26,527 bases of DNA, taken from contig CAJUSS010000035.1 in NCBI GenBank assembly GCA_910588895.1, forward strand, positions 1 through 26,527. Reading direction: 5' to 3'. The notes beneath the pieces were generated by a model. That model was not told the origin of the DNA, ran no database searches, and was given only the letters and a program-made list of their open reading frames with translations. The translations under genes were made by a program, and so were the position numbers. Shown piece after piece: positions 8,120 through 15,479 of this stretch. This DNA is from an uncultured Lachnospiraceae bacterium. GTDB taxonomy: Bacteria > Bacillota > Clostridia > Lachnospirales > Lachnospiraceae. The first letter of the stretch is position 1, and each line of letters begins with the position of its first letter.

Positions 8120-9945
8120 GTCTCCTCCTCTCCGTACTGGACCACATAGGTCTGATGATAACGTCCCTTTTTCGCCATCAGCTCCTCATGGGTCCCTCGT
8201 TCCACGATCTGACCGTTTTCCAGGATCAAGATCTCATCTGCGTGCCGGACCGAGGAGATCCGGTGTCCGATGATGATCTTCGTGCTCCTTTCCAGTTTCG
8301 CGAGCTGCCGCTCGATCTCCTTTTCCGTCTCCATATCCAGAGCCGAGGTGGAGTCATCCAGGATCAAGACAGGGCTCTCCTTGGCGATCGCCCTGGCGAT
8401 GCTGATCCTCTGCTTTTGTCCCCCGGAAAGACCGGTCCCCCGCTCTCCGATCACCGTATCATAGCGCTGTTCCAGCTCCATGATAAAGCCGTGGGCACCG
8501 GCGCGGACCGCTGCCTTCTCCACGCTGGCCTGGCGCACGCTCTCCTTCTTCCCCATCTTGATGTTTTCCGCGATGCTGTCGGAAAAAAGGAACACATCCT
8601 GCATCACCACCGCGATCTGGCTCCGCAGAGCAGGGAGCGGGATCTGGCCGATCTTCCTGCCGTCGATCCAGATCTGGCCGGCAGACACATCGTAGAACCG
8701 CTGGATCAGGTTTACGATCGAGGTCTTTCCCGAACCGGTCATCCCCATGATCCCCAGGGTCTTTCCTGCCGGAAGGTCAAAGCTGATCCCCTTTAGGACC
8801 CTCTGGCCATGGAGGACCAGATCCACCTGGTCAAACCGGATATCGCCCCGTATCTTGGATCCATCCTGCTGCTCTCCATCTCTGGCCAAAGCTCTGCCCT
8901 GGAGTCTTTTTTGGCGCATTGCTCCGTCTCCAGCTACGACCCCTCCCTCTGGCACGTCCTCTCCCGTCCCTGTCTCCGGGTCTGCTCCCATGGTCCGGAT
9001 CTTTGGCTCCTCCGCAAAGATCGCCCGGATCTTCTTCTCTGAGGCCAGAGCGGCGGCAAGGTCATTGCTCAGCCATCCCACCATCTCCATGGGCCAGATG
9101 ATATTGCTGGCGTACTCGGAAAAGGCGCCCAACTGCCCGATGGTCATCCTCCCTCTGATCACCAGGATCCCCCCGGCCACGATGATGGTCATCAGGAGCA
9201 CCTTGGATAGAAAGGAGATATTGGGCTGATACCGTGCGATCAGTCTGGCCTGCTCCATGTTCAGCTCGTAAAACCGCTTATTATGGCCCTCAAACTTCTG
9301 CTTTTCATAGGGCTCTCTGGCAAAAGCCTTCACGGTCCTCACCCCGGCTATGTTCTCCTGGGCCACGGTGTTCATCCGGGCCGTCTCCTCACTGATCTGC
9401 TCATAGACCAGCCCCAAGCCTTTCTCCATCCGGACCGCGCAGACCACGATCAGGGCCATCACAAAGAGAGGCGCCATGGTCAGGACCGGGCTGATCGTAA
9501 ACATGCAGGTGACCATGATGACCGTGTGGATAAAGCACTCTAAGATCAGCATCCCCACAAACCCGCAGGCATTCCAGATCCGGTCCACATCATCCTTTAC
9601 CCGCGCCATCAGCTCGCCGGTGTTATGGCTGTCAAAATATCCTACGGAAAGGGTCTGGATATGATCGAACAGATCCTTGCGCAGCCGGCTCCCGATCCCG
9701 GAAGCGGCAAAGTCAAAGATAAATTCCTTTACATACTGGAACAAGGCCCGCCCCAGCCCGATCCCTAAAAGTCCCAGCAGGAGCCTCATCAAAAGTCCCA
9801 TCTGCCCGCCCACGATCACATCATCGATGATCCGCCTGGTGATCTGGGGCGCAGCGGCATCCAACAGGATGCTGACCACCATCGACAGGATGGCCACCAC
9901 ATACAGCGGCCAGTACCGTTTTGCATATCTCCATACATTTTTCAT
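8110..9945 (-). CDS. ABC exporter half-transporter (TMD-NBD), degenerate-site partner
   Basis: A 611-residue half-transporter, promoter-proximal in the pair. The transmembrane domain spans about 10-310. Walker A is GMTGSGKT (401-408), the signature is canonical LSGGQ (506-510) and the H-loop His is H561. Walker B reads LILDDSTSALD, so Asp531 replaces the catalytic Glu. In heterodimeric exporters this non-catalytic Walker B pairs with the other subunit's signature, which here is also degenerate (LSIGQ), so one of the two ATP sites should be weak. The linker between domains (about 322-376) is some 35 residues longer than in the partner and Gly/Glu/Gln-rich. AGGGGGA precedes ATG 9945 by about 6 nt. 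Expression is likely gated by the upstream leader (9975-10391). Confidence 0.93.
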   Translation of the reverse strand: MKNVWRYAKRYWPLYVVAILSMVVSILLDAAAPQITRRIIDDVIVGGQMGLLMRLLLGLLGIGLGRALFQYVKEFIFDFAASGIGSRLRKDLFDHIQTLSVGYFDSHNTGELMARVKDDVDRIWNACGFVGMLILECFIHTVIMVTCMFTISPVLTMAPLFVMALIVVCAVRMEKGLGLVYEQISEETARMNTVAQENIAGVRTVKAFAREPYEKQKFEGHNKRFYELNMEQARLIARYQPNISFLSKVLLMTIIVAGGILVIRGRMTIGQLGAFSEYASNIIWPMEMVGWLSNDLAAALASEKKIRAIFAEEPKIRTMGADPETGTGEDVPEGGVVAGDGAMRQKRLQGRALARDGEQQDGSKIRGDIRFDQVDLVLHGQRVLKGISFDLPAGKTLGIMGMTGSGKTSIVNLIQRFYDVSAGQIWIDGRKIGQIPLPALRSQIAVVMQDVFLFSDSIAENIKMGKKESVRQASVEKAAVRAGAHGFIMELEQRYDTVIGERGTGLSGGQKQRISIARAIAKESPVLILDDSTSALDMETEKEIERQLAKLERSTKIIIGHRISSVRHADEILILENGQIVERGTHEELMAKKGRYHQTYVVQYGEEETWE

Positions 9946-9974
9946 CTCGTTCCCCCTTTTACTCTGTCATGGGT

Positions 9975-9996
9975 AAAAAAAACCGCCCTAAGGCGG
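9975..9996 (-). terminator. Intrinsic terminator T2 in ABC-exporter leader
   Basis: On the minus strand, stem CCGCC/GGCGG with a 4-nt loop is followed by eight U residues. It sits 30 nt before the first ABC start codon, so it must be bypassed for the exporter to be made. An upstream GGCGG (10057-10053) could pair with its 5' arm as an antiterminator. Confidence 0.8.
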
Positions 9997-10080
9997 CATC
10001 TTCGCTTTCTGACCGACGACAGCGGTCCCCCCCATGCCCATGTACGGATGATCCGCCTGGGCCCATGAAGGTTTAGCGCG

Positions 10081-10110
10081 AAAAAAACCGCAGCCATCTC
10101 TGACTGCGGT
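10081..10110 (-). terminator. Intrinsic terminator T1 in ABC-exporter leader
   Basis: On the minus strand, ACCGCAG pairs with CTGCGGT, is extended by a CA/TG pair beyond one mismatch, and closes with a GAGA loop, followed by seven U residues. It begins 38 nt after the leader ORF stop. A CCGCA at 10130-10126 could compete for its 3' arm. Confidence 0.85.
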
Positions 10111-10147
10111 CCTGTTCGAAAGCAATGCGGATAAAGCCGACGGCTCC

Positions 10148-10276
10148 CTAGGGGAGACATCCCACATCCGTTCCTTCAAAAAGGGATAAGGCAGGCAGAG
10201 TGATGTCTTTACTGCTGATGGTATTGCCCATGTTCAGTTCCGTCCTTTTGTTATCGCTGTTATCGATCTTTCTCAT
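10148..10276 (-). CDS. 42-residue leader peptide upstream of ABC exporter
   Basis: A 42-codon ORF beginning MRKIDNSDNKRTELNMG and ending GTDVGCLP with a TAG stop. A strong ribosome site (GGAAGGAGG) lies 7 nt before the ATG. It is the first ORF after a consensus promoter and is followed at once by two terminators, then the exporter genes. This is the arrangement of a ribosome-controlled attenuator, as described for the bmrB leader of bmrCD in Bacillus subtilis and for antibiotic-resistance leaders. No sequence match to a known leader is claimed. It lacks a signal peptide and has one Cys. The alternative is that it is a small exported or regulatory peptide encoded with its transporter. Confidence 0.6.
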   Translation of the reverse strand: MRKIDNSDNKRTELNMGNTISSKDITLPALSLFEGTDVGCLP

Positions 10277-10362
10277 CAAACTGCCTCCTTCCTGGGTTCT
10301 TTGTAGATAACAGAAAGACTCCGCCGCTTACTTTCTGGGGATCTTTCCAGTGACTGTATCCT

Positions 10363-10391
10363 AGCATACAGCAGATGGGAGGGGCTGTCAA
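10363..10391 (-). promoter_or_regulatory. Consensus promoter of ABC-exporter leader
   Basis: Minus-strand -35 TTGACA (10391-10386), a 17-nt spacer and -10 TATGCT (10368-10363). The transcript would start near 10356, giving a leader of about 410 nt before the first ABC start. The early leader contains a 7-bp hairpin (CAGAAAG/CTTTCTG, 10311-10337). Confidence 0.8.
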
Positions 10392-10589
10392 GTATTTTTT
10401 CAGAGCATCAAAGCCCCTGCTGTGCATACAGCTCTTTCTGGAACTGCCTGTCCACTGCGGCACGCTCCAGATGATACGATTTATGGAGGATATCTCATGC
10501 CGATATCTTGTTCTGCATATCGTATAGCATCTCTTTCTGATCCCTATAATATGCTGAATGCCCAGCGTCCGGCGTCCCTGACAAATGGA
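10392..10589. other. Intergenic stretch with no recognised gene
   Basis: Lies between the divergent promoters of the ABC leader and trmD. A 53-codon ORF at 10497-10658 has a passable ribosome site, but its product looks non-coding and the trmD promoter lies inside it. Nothing else is seen. Confidence 0.5.
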
Positions 10590-10618
10590 TTGAAAAGCCC
10601 CACCATCTATGGTATCAT
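10590..10618 (+). promoter_or_regulatory. Sigma-A promoter of trmD
   Basis: -35 TTGAAA (10590-10595), a 17-nt spacer and -10 TATCAT (10613-10618). The expected start near 10625 gives a leader of about 57 nt. Its presence shows that trmD here has its own promoter rather than depending on the rpsP-rimM operon. Confidence 0.65.
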
Positions 10619-10681
10619 CATCTTGTGGTGCATTTTATCACCAAGTACGCATGACTAAGCTGTATCACAAGGAGGATACCG

Positions 10682-11659
10682 ATGGACTTTTATATCTTGA
10701 CCTTATTTCCCGAGATGGTCATGAACGGCCTCAGCGCCAGCATCACTGGACGTGCCATGGAAAATGGGGCGATATCCGCGGAAGCGATCGATATCCGGGA
10801 CTATTCCCATGACAAGCATCATCATGTGGATGACGGGCCTTATGGCGGCGGAGCCGGTCTGGTGATGCAGCCCGGCCCGGTGGTGGAGGCCTATGAAGCG
10901 CTGTGTGAGCGACTGGGCAAAAAACCCAGGCTGATCTACATGACCCCGCAGGGCAGGGTCTTTGACCAAGAGTTGGCTAAGGAGCTGGCCAAGGAGCCAG
11001 AGCTGGTGTTTTTGTGCGGTCACTATGAGGGGGTGGACGAGCGGGCTTTAGAGCTGATCTGCACGGACCAGATCTCGATCGGAGACTATGTGCTGACAGG
11101 CGGGGAGCTCCCGGCCATGGTGGCGATCGACTGTATCTCCCGGCTGGTGCCCGGCGTTCTGCACAATGAAGATTCTGCCGAGGAGGAATCCTTTCAGGAT
11201 AACCTGCTGGAATATCCCCAGTATACCCGCCCGGAAGTCTTCCGTGACATGCAGGTACCGCCGATCCTCCTCTCCGGCCATCACCAGAAGATCCACCAGT
11301 GGAGACGGCAGCAGTCGATCATACGGACCTTAGAGCGGCGGCCCGACCTTTTGGAGACAGCACAGCTCACAAAAAAGGAGCGGGAGTTTTTGGAGGAGCT
11401 GCTAAAGGAGCGATCCGGAAACGCAGCGGCAGATACATCAAAAATGTATAACGAAGAGGCAGACGCGCCAGAACTGCATGGACAAGGAGCCGACCGGTCA
11501 AAGCTGCACGGTGAAAGCGCTGACAAGCGGGAACCGAACAGCGCAGAGACTTACGCCTCCGGACCGGATGGCGCCGGGATATGTGCATCCGGACCGAGCA
11601 CCGTCGATCCGGCCATCTCAGCAGCTCTGCCCGATACAGATGGATCGGTGTCTGCATAA
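10682..11659 (+). CDS. trmD: tRNA (guanine37-N1)-methyltransferase with C-terminal extension
   Basis: TrmD transfers a methyl group from S-adenosylmethionine to G37 of tRNAs that read CNN and CGG-type codons, preventing +1 frameshifts. The trefoil-knot SPOUT motifs are all visible: DDGPYGGGAGLVMQP (50-64), YMTPQGRVFDQ (86-96), LCGHYEGVDER (111-121) and ISIGDYVLTGGELPA (131-145). The linker DNLLEYPQYTRP contains D173, matching the catalytic Asp position. AAGGAGG lies about 6 nt before the ATG. The protein has 325 residues against roughly 240-255 for the family. The last 80 or so are a low-complexity tail rich in Ala, Asp, Glu, Gly and Ser, with LHG..AD and ASGP echoes. The gene is inverted relative to its usual place after rimM. 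Confidence 0.95.
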   Translation: MDFYILTLFPEMVMNGLSASITGRAMENGAISAEAIDIRDYSHDKHHHVDDGPYGGGAGLVMQPGPVVEAYEALCERLGKKPRLIYMTPQGRVFDQELAKELAKEPELVFLCGHYEGVDERALELICTDQISIGDYVLTGGELPAMVAIDCISRLVPGVLHNEDSAEEESFQDNLLEYPQYTRPEVFRDMQVPPILLSGHHQKIHQWRRQQSIIRTLERRPDLLETAQLTKKEREFLEELLKERSGNAAADTSKMYNEEADAPELHGQGADRSKLHGESADKREPNSAETYASGPDGAGICASGPSTVDPAISAALPDTDGSVSA

Positions 11660-11732
11660 AAGTGTACTGCAAACTATAAGCTTGTTAACAAAAAAGAGCC
11701 ACGATATCGATCAGGACAAGGAGGATATCACG

Positions 11733-12407
11733 ATGCGATATGAGATCAAAGGAGGTTCCTTCCCGGTGGTGGTCTGCCAGCTCCAGGATAGAGAGAGCAT
11801 GATCACAGAGAAGGGATCCATGGTATGGATGTCACCGAACATGGTGATGGAGACGCAGGGAGGAGGCCTGGGAAAGATGTTCTCCAAGGCATTTTCCGGG
11901 GAGAGCATGTTCCACAATATCTACACGGCCCGAGGAGACGGCATGATCGCCTTTGGCTCCAGCTTTCCGGGAAAGATCCTGGCGGTGGAGACGGGGACCG
12001 GCCGGGAGCTGATCCTGCAAAAGAGCGCTTTTTTGGCCTCTGAGCCCACAGTAGAGCTGTCCATCGCCTTTAACAAAAAGCTGGGGGCCGGTTTTTTCGG
12101 CGGCGAGGGCTTTATCATGCAGAGGCTGTCAGGACACGGCATAGCTTTCGTGGAGATCGACGGCGACCTGGTGGAGTACGATCTAGCGCCTGGCCAGCAG
12201 ATCGTGGTGGACACGGGCAATGTGGCCGGCTTTGAGAGCACGGTGACCATGGATGTGCGCCAGGTGCCCGGACTAAAAAACAAGCTGATGGGCGGAGAAG
12301 GACTCTTTAATACCTACCTGACCGGCCCCGGGAAGATCTGGCTGCAGACCATGCCGATCAGCAGCATGGCTGCCGCTCTGGCAGGATTGATGCCGAAAGG
12401 AAATTAG
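11733..12407 (+). CDS. AIM24-like protein (TIGR00266 type)
   Basis: A 224-residue cytoplasmic beta-rich protein recognised from the order of its glycine-rich segments: EKGSMVWMSPNMVMET, FHNIYTARGDGMIAFG, PGKILAVE, FLASEPTVELSI, LVEYDLAPGQQIVVDTG and GEGLFNTYLTGPGKIWLQT. The family (PF01987) includes yeast mitochondrial AIM24; its bacterial biochemical role is not established. AAGGAGG lies 8 nt upstream of ATG 11733, which fixes the start. It follows trmD by 73 nt on the same strand with no obvious terminator between them, so co-transcription is likely. It ends at a long hairpin shared with convergent rimM. Confidence 0.85.
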   Translation: MRYEIKGGSFPVVVCQLQDRESMITEKGSMVWMSPNMVMETQGGGLGKMFSKAFSGESMFHNIYTARGDGMIAFGSSFPGKILAVETGTGRELILQKSAFLASEPTVELSIAFNKKLGAGFFGGEGFIMQRLSGHGIAFVEIDGDLVEYDLAPGQQIVVDTGNVAGFESTVTMDVRQVPGLKNKLMGGEGLFNTYLTGPGKIWLQTMPISSMAAALAGLMPKGN

Positions 12408-12409
12408 CC

Positions 12410-12455
12410 ATCAATACGGCCCGCTTCCCTTTTGGGGAACGCGGGCCGTATTGAT
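12410..12455. terminator. Bidirectional hairpin between AIM24-like gene and rimM
   Basis: A perfect 15-bp stem (ATCAATACGGCCCGC and its complement) is extended by TTCCC/GGGAA across a one-base bulge, with a T-rich loop. It fills the gap between two convergent stop codons. No long U-tract is present on either side. Confidence 0.65.
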
Positions 12456-12967
12456 CACAGATCCAGAAGGCCCTCCAGAAGATGCACCTTCATCTGTCCT
12501 GCCGCAAGGTCCACATCCAGGATGCAGGGCTTGATCGCCGGGATCAGGACCTCTTTTCTGCCCTCCATCTCCACCACATAGACATCGTTTGCACCTGTCT
12601 GCAGCACATCCTTTAACCTGCCCAGGGTCTGCCCCTCATCGGTGATCACCATAAGGCCGATCAGATCTGCGATAAAATGTTCACCTTCCCCAAGCTCGAC
12701 GGCCTGGTCCCTGCGGATCAGAAGATCCATGCCCTTATACCGTTCGATCGCGTTGATATCATCATATCCTTCAAATTTCAGGATGACCATATTTTTAAAG
12801 AACCGGACCGTCTGGATCTTTAGGGGTTCCAGCCCTTTTTTGGTGTCCAATGTCACTTCCTTCAGATCTGTAAAACGTGCAGGGTCATCTGTGGTGGGGA
12901 ACACCTTCACTTCCCCCTTTATGCCGTGGGTGGAGCTGATCACCCCTACCCGGAGCATCTCTTCCAT
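12455..12967 (-). CDS. rimM: 16S rRNA processing protein RimM
   Basis: A 170-residue ribosome maturation factor that assists assembly of the 30S head around uS19. The N-terminal RimM barrel starts LRVGVISSTHGIKGEVKVFP (residues 5-24). The C-terminal PRC-barrel-like half shows HFIADLIGLMVITDEGQTLG, GANDVYVVE, then KEVLIPAIKPCILDVDL, the usual closing motif. Length is normal for the family. AAAGGAGA precedes ATG 12967 by about 8 nt. It follows khpA by 120 nt on the same strand, with a terminator-like hairpin between, so it may be expressed at a reduced level. Normally trmD would follow; here the next gene is convergent. Confidence 0.95.
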   Translation of the reverse strand: MEEMLRVGVISSTHGIKGEVKVFPTTDDPARFTDLKEVTLDTKKGLEPLKIQTVRFFKNMVILKFEGYDDINAIERYKGMDLLIRRDQAVELGEGEHFIADLIGLMVITDEGQTLGRLKDVLQTGANDVYVVEMEGRKEVLIPAIKPCILDVDLAAGQMKVHLLEGLLDL

Positions 12968-13046
12968 GGACTATCTCCTTTCTTCTCTGACCAGATCACA
13001 AGCTTATGTCCTGAAAGCCGTCGCAAGATGGCTGCCCTGTACAGGG

Positions 13047-13077
13047 TATAAAAAGAAGCTGCCGCGAACGCAGCAGC
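13047..13077 (-). terminator. Terminator or attenuator between khpA and rimM
   Basis: On the minus strand, GCTGCTGC pairs with GCGGCAGC through one wobble, the loop is GTTC, and the tail is TTCTTTTT. It lies 10 nt after the khpA stop and would lower read-through into rimM. Confidence 0.65.
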
Positions 13078-13087
13078 CCCCCTTATG

Positions 13088-13315
13088 TTACTGGATCTCT
13101 ACGATGACTTTTTTGTCTTCTTTCGATGCAGCAGCCTTCACTACAGAGCGGATCGCTTTAGCGATCCGGCCCTGCTTACCGATCACCTTCCCCATATCGG
13201 AAGCAGCTACCTTCAGTTCGATCAGGGTGTCATCCCCTTTCATGCTTTCGGTAACGACAACCTGTTCCGGGTCATCCACCAGTGCCTTTGCGATAACTTC
13301 CACTAATTCCTTCAT
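13088..13315 (-). CDS. khpA: KH-domain RNA-binding protein KhpA (YlqC)
   Basis: A 75-residue single KH domain. The RNA-binding GxxG loop is visible in MGKVIGKQGRIAKAIRSVVKA (about 41-61), with flanking strands VVVTESMKGDDTLIELKV. In Firmicutes KhpA pairs with KhpB/Jag to bind RNA and influence cell elongation and division; that pairing is family knowledge, and KhpB is not in the window. GAGGTG lies 6 nt before ATG 13315. The gene is 22 nt downstream of rpsP, its standard place in the ffh-rpsP-khpA-rimM cluster. Confidence 0.93.
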   Translation of the reverse strand: MKELVEVIAKALVDDPEQVVVTESMKGDDTLIELKVAASDMGKVIGKQGRIAKAIRSVVKAAASKEDKKVIVEIQ

Positions 13316-13337
13316 AAGATCACCTCATGACTGCCGA

Positions 13338-13577
13338 TCACTGGATGCCTGCGATCTTCAACAGCTTTGCAACTGTCTCCGTAGGCTGAGCACCGTTTGC
13401 CAGCCACTTCTTGGCAGCTTCCTCGTTAAACTTGATGGAGCTTGGATCAGTGTTGGGATCATAGGTGCCGATCTCCTCGATAAAACGCCCATCTCTGGGG
13501 GAACGGGAATCGGATACAACGATCCTATAGAAAGGCGCTTTCTTCTGCCCCATCCTTCTCAATCTCATCTTTACCAT
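13338..13577 (-). CDS. rpsP: 30S ribosomal protein bS16
   Basis: A 79-residue bS16, needed for assembly of the 16S rRNA 5' domain. The start VKMRLRRMGQKKAPFYRIVVSDSRSPRDGRFIEEIGTYDP is textbook. It continues with an Asn/Pro-containing loop and the helix FNEEAAKKWLANGAQPTETV. AGGAGGTGA about 7 nt before the ATG gives a very strong ribosome site. The 112 nt between ffh and rpsP contain a small TACGGC/GCCGTA hairpin, but no convincing promoter is seen. Confidence 0.97.
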   Translation of the reverse strand: MVKMRLRRMGQKKAPFYRIVVSDSRSPRDGRFIEEIGTYDPNTDPSSIKFNEEAAKKWLANGAQPTETVAKLLKIAGIQ

Positions 13578-13689
13578 ATTTCATTCACCTCCTGCGATCT
13601 TTTATCCTTATTGACTAAAGCTATATAGTGATACGGCAACAGCCGTAGGACTAACTGGATCTTGCTATGGCCGCCAGCCGGGGTCCTTC

Positions 13690-15066
13690 CTAAAACGGGA
13701 GCTTGAACTTGCCGCCCTTCATGCCGCCTAAGCCCCCCATGAGGCCGCCTCTGCGCTTGCCGCCTCCCATCATGCCGGGAAGCTGCTTCATCATCTTTTT
13801 CATCTGATCGAACTGCTTGACCAGGCGGTTCACCTCGCTGATGTCCACCCCGGAGCCTCTGGCGATCCGCTGCTTCCTGGAAAGGTTCATGAGGGAAGGA
13901 TCTGCCCGCTCTGCCGGTGTCATGGACAGGATGATCGCCTCCACTCTGGCCATGCTCTTCTCATTCTCCCCCAGATCCATATCCTTTAGCTGCCCCATAC
14001 CGGGCATCATCCCCAGGATACTGGCCATACCGCCCATCTTCTTGATCTGGTTCATCTGCTCCAGGAAATCATTGTAATCGAACTCTGCCTTCCGCAGCTT
14101 CTGGCTCAGCTCTCTGGCCTTCTCCTGGTCCACCTCGGCTTCCGCCTTCTCGATCAGGGAGAGGATATCGCCCATCCCTAAGATCCGGGAGGCCATGCGG
14201 TCGGGGTAAAATTGCTCCAAGTCCGAAAGCTTTTCTCCCATACCTACATATAGGATCGGCTTTCCGGTAACGGAACGGATCGAGAGGGCCGCGCCGCCTC
14301 GGGTATCGCCGTCTAACTTGGTCAGGATGACCCCGTCGATCCCGATCTTATCCTGGAACATGCCGGCTACGTTCACCGCGTCCTGTCCGGTCATGGCGTC
14401 CACCACCAGGACCGTCTGGCTCACATCCACTTCCTCCTTGATCTGGATCAGCTCGTTCATCATATCCTCGTCGATATGGAGGCGCCCGGCTGTATCTAAG
14501 ATCACCACGTTCATGCCGTTCTTCGCCGCATGCTCGATCGATGCCTTGGCGATATTGACCGGACTGATCTTATCTCCCATGGAAAAGACCGGAACACCCT
14601 GCTTCTCTCCGTTGATCTCCAGCTGCTTGATCGCAGCCGGACGGTAGATATCGCAGGCCACCAGAAGGGGCTTTCGCCCTTTCGCCTTCAGCTTGCCGGC
14701 GATCTTGGCGGTAGTGGTGGTCTTACCTGCGCCCTGGAGACCGGCCATCATGATGACCGTGATCTCGCCGGAGGACTTTAGCTTGATCTCGGTGGTCTCC
14801 GAGCCCATCAGCCCCGTCAGCTCTTCATTGACGATCTTGATCACCATCTGGCCTGGTGTCAGACTGCCTAAGACGTCCTCGCCCACCGCCCGTGCCTGCA
14901 CGGAGCTGATGAACTGCTTGACGACCTTGAAGCTCACGTCCGCTTCCAGGAGCGCCATCTTGACCTCTTTTAACGCGGCCTTTACGTCCGCCTCGGTCAA
15001 GCGGCCTTTGCCTCTTAAGTTTTTGAACACGTTCTGCAGCTTATCTGCCAAGCTCTCAAAAGCCAT
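13690..15066 (-). CDS. ffh: Signal recognition particle protein Ffh (SRP54)
   Basis: A 458-residue SRP GTPase that, with 4.5S/6S RNA and FtsY, targets nascent membrane proteins. The N-domain begins MAFESLADKLQNVFKNLRGKG. The G-domain shows G1 GLQGAGKT (109-116), DTAGRL (191-196) and TKLDGD (249-254). The Met-rich M-domain follows (about 300-430: GGMASILGMMPGMGQ, then SRKQRIARGSG, the RNA-binding helix). It ends in a Gly/Lys tail (GGGKRRGGLMGG). AGGAGG lies 6 nt before ATG 15066. A longer in-frame opening upstream gives an Arg-rich peptide overlapping ylxM and is rejected. It begins 13 nt after the ylxM stop, so the pair is an operon. Confidence 0.97.
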   Translation of the reverse strand: MAFESLADKLQNVFKNLRGKGRLTEADVKAALKEVKMALLEADVSFKVVKQFISSVQARAVGEDVLGSLTPGQMVIKIVNEELTGLMGSETTEIKLKSSGEITVIMMAGLQGAGKTTTTAKIAGKLKAKGRKPLLVACDIYRPAAIKQLEINGEKQGVPVFSMGDKISPVNIAKASIEHAAKNGMNVVILDTAGRLHIDEDMMNELIQIKEEVDVSQTVLVVDAMTGQDAVNVAGMFQDKIGIDGVILTKLDGDTRGGAALSIRSVTGKPILYVGMGEKLSDLEQFYPDRMASRILGMGDILSLIEKAEAEVDQEKARELSQKLRKAEFDYNDFLEQMNQIKKMGGMASILGMMPGMGQLKDMDLGENEKSMARVEAIILSMTPAERADPSLMNLSRKQRIARGSGVDISEVNRLVKQFDQMKKMMKQLPGMMGGGKRRGGLMGGLGGMKGGKFKLPF

Positions 15067-15079
15067 AGGCGACCTCCTT

Positions 15080-15421
15080 CTAGATCTGGGCGATCTTCTC
15101 CGCCACATCCTTCGCACGGGCCAGCAGCGACGGATCCCCACATGCCTGGTAGGCATCCAGGAACGCCCGGATCTCACCGGCCATATCTTTCGTGATCTGG
15201 AACTTCTCCACCAGATGGAGCTTATCCTCGTATCCCTCCAGGATCTTATCGCAGCGGCGCACCAGATCGTGGACCCCCTGCCGGCTGATGCCCTTCTCCT
15301 GGGCGATCTCGCTTAAGGACAGGTCGTGGAACACGACCTCCTCATATACCTGGCGCTGATGCTCTGTCAAGAGCTCGCCGTAAAAATCATACAGGATACC
15401 CTGTCGTACGATCTTCTCCAT
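15080..15421 (-). CDS. ylxM: YlxM-type SRP-associated HTH protein
   Basis: A 113-residue helix-turn-helix protein of the UPF0122/YlxM family, regularly encoded just before ffh and thought to modulate SRP. Key region: LLTEHQRQVYEEVVFHDLSLSEIAQEKGISRQGVHDLVRRC, a sigma-like HTH at about 20-60, followed by a C-terminal helical stretch. ATG 15421 is chosen over upstream ATGs because AGGTGA sits 6 nt before it and the promoter at 15438-15466 would start transcription only about 10 nt upstream of it. It is first gene of the ylxM-ffh-rpsP-khpA-rimM cluster. Confidence 0.92.
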   Translation of the reverse strand: MEKIVRQGILYDFYGELLTEHQRQVYEEVVFHDLSLSEIAQEKGISRQGVHDLVRRCDKILEGYEDKLHLVEKFQITKDMAGEIRAFLDAYQACGDPSLLARAKDVAEKIAQI

Positions 15422-15437
15422 TTCGATCACCTGTGTT

Positions 15438-15466
15438 ATCATACACGAAGGGGGAGCAGGTGTCAA
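15438..15466 (-). promoter_or_regulatory. Consensus promoter of ylxM-ffh operon
   Basis: Minus-strand -35 TTGACA (15466-15461), a 17-nt spacer and -10 TATGAT (15443-15438). It predicts a very short leader of about 10 nt that still includes AGGTGA. Confidence 0.8.
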
Positions 15467-15479
15467 GTACTTTTTCTTT

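Noticed and set aside
9958..10068. 36-codon minus-strand ORF (starts MGPGGSSVHGHGG) running through terminator T2
   Set aside because: No ribosome site before its ATG, and it depends on reading through the T2 stem and U-tract.
10497..10658. 53-codon ORF with a passable ribosome site upstream of trmD
   Set aside because: The trmD promoter (10590-10618) lies inside it, the product has no protein-like pattern, and it ends just before the trmD ribosome site.
15067..15177. Longer N-terminus for Ffh
   Set aside because: The extra residues are an Arg/Trp-rich antisense-like peptide over ylxM codons; ATG 15066 has the ribosome site and matches the family start.
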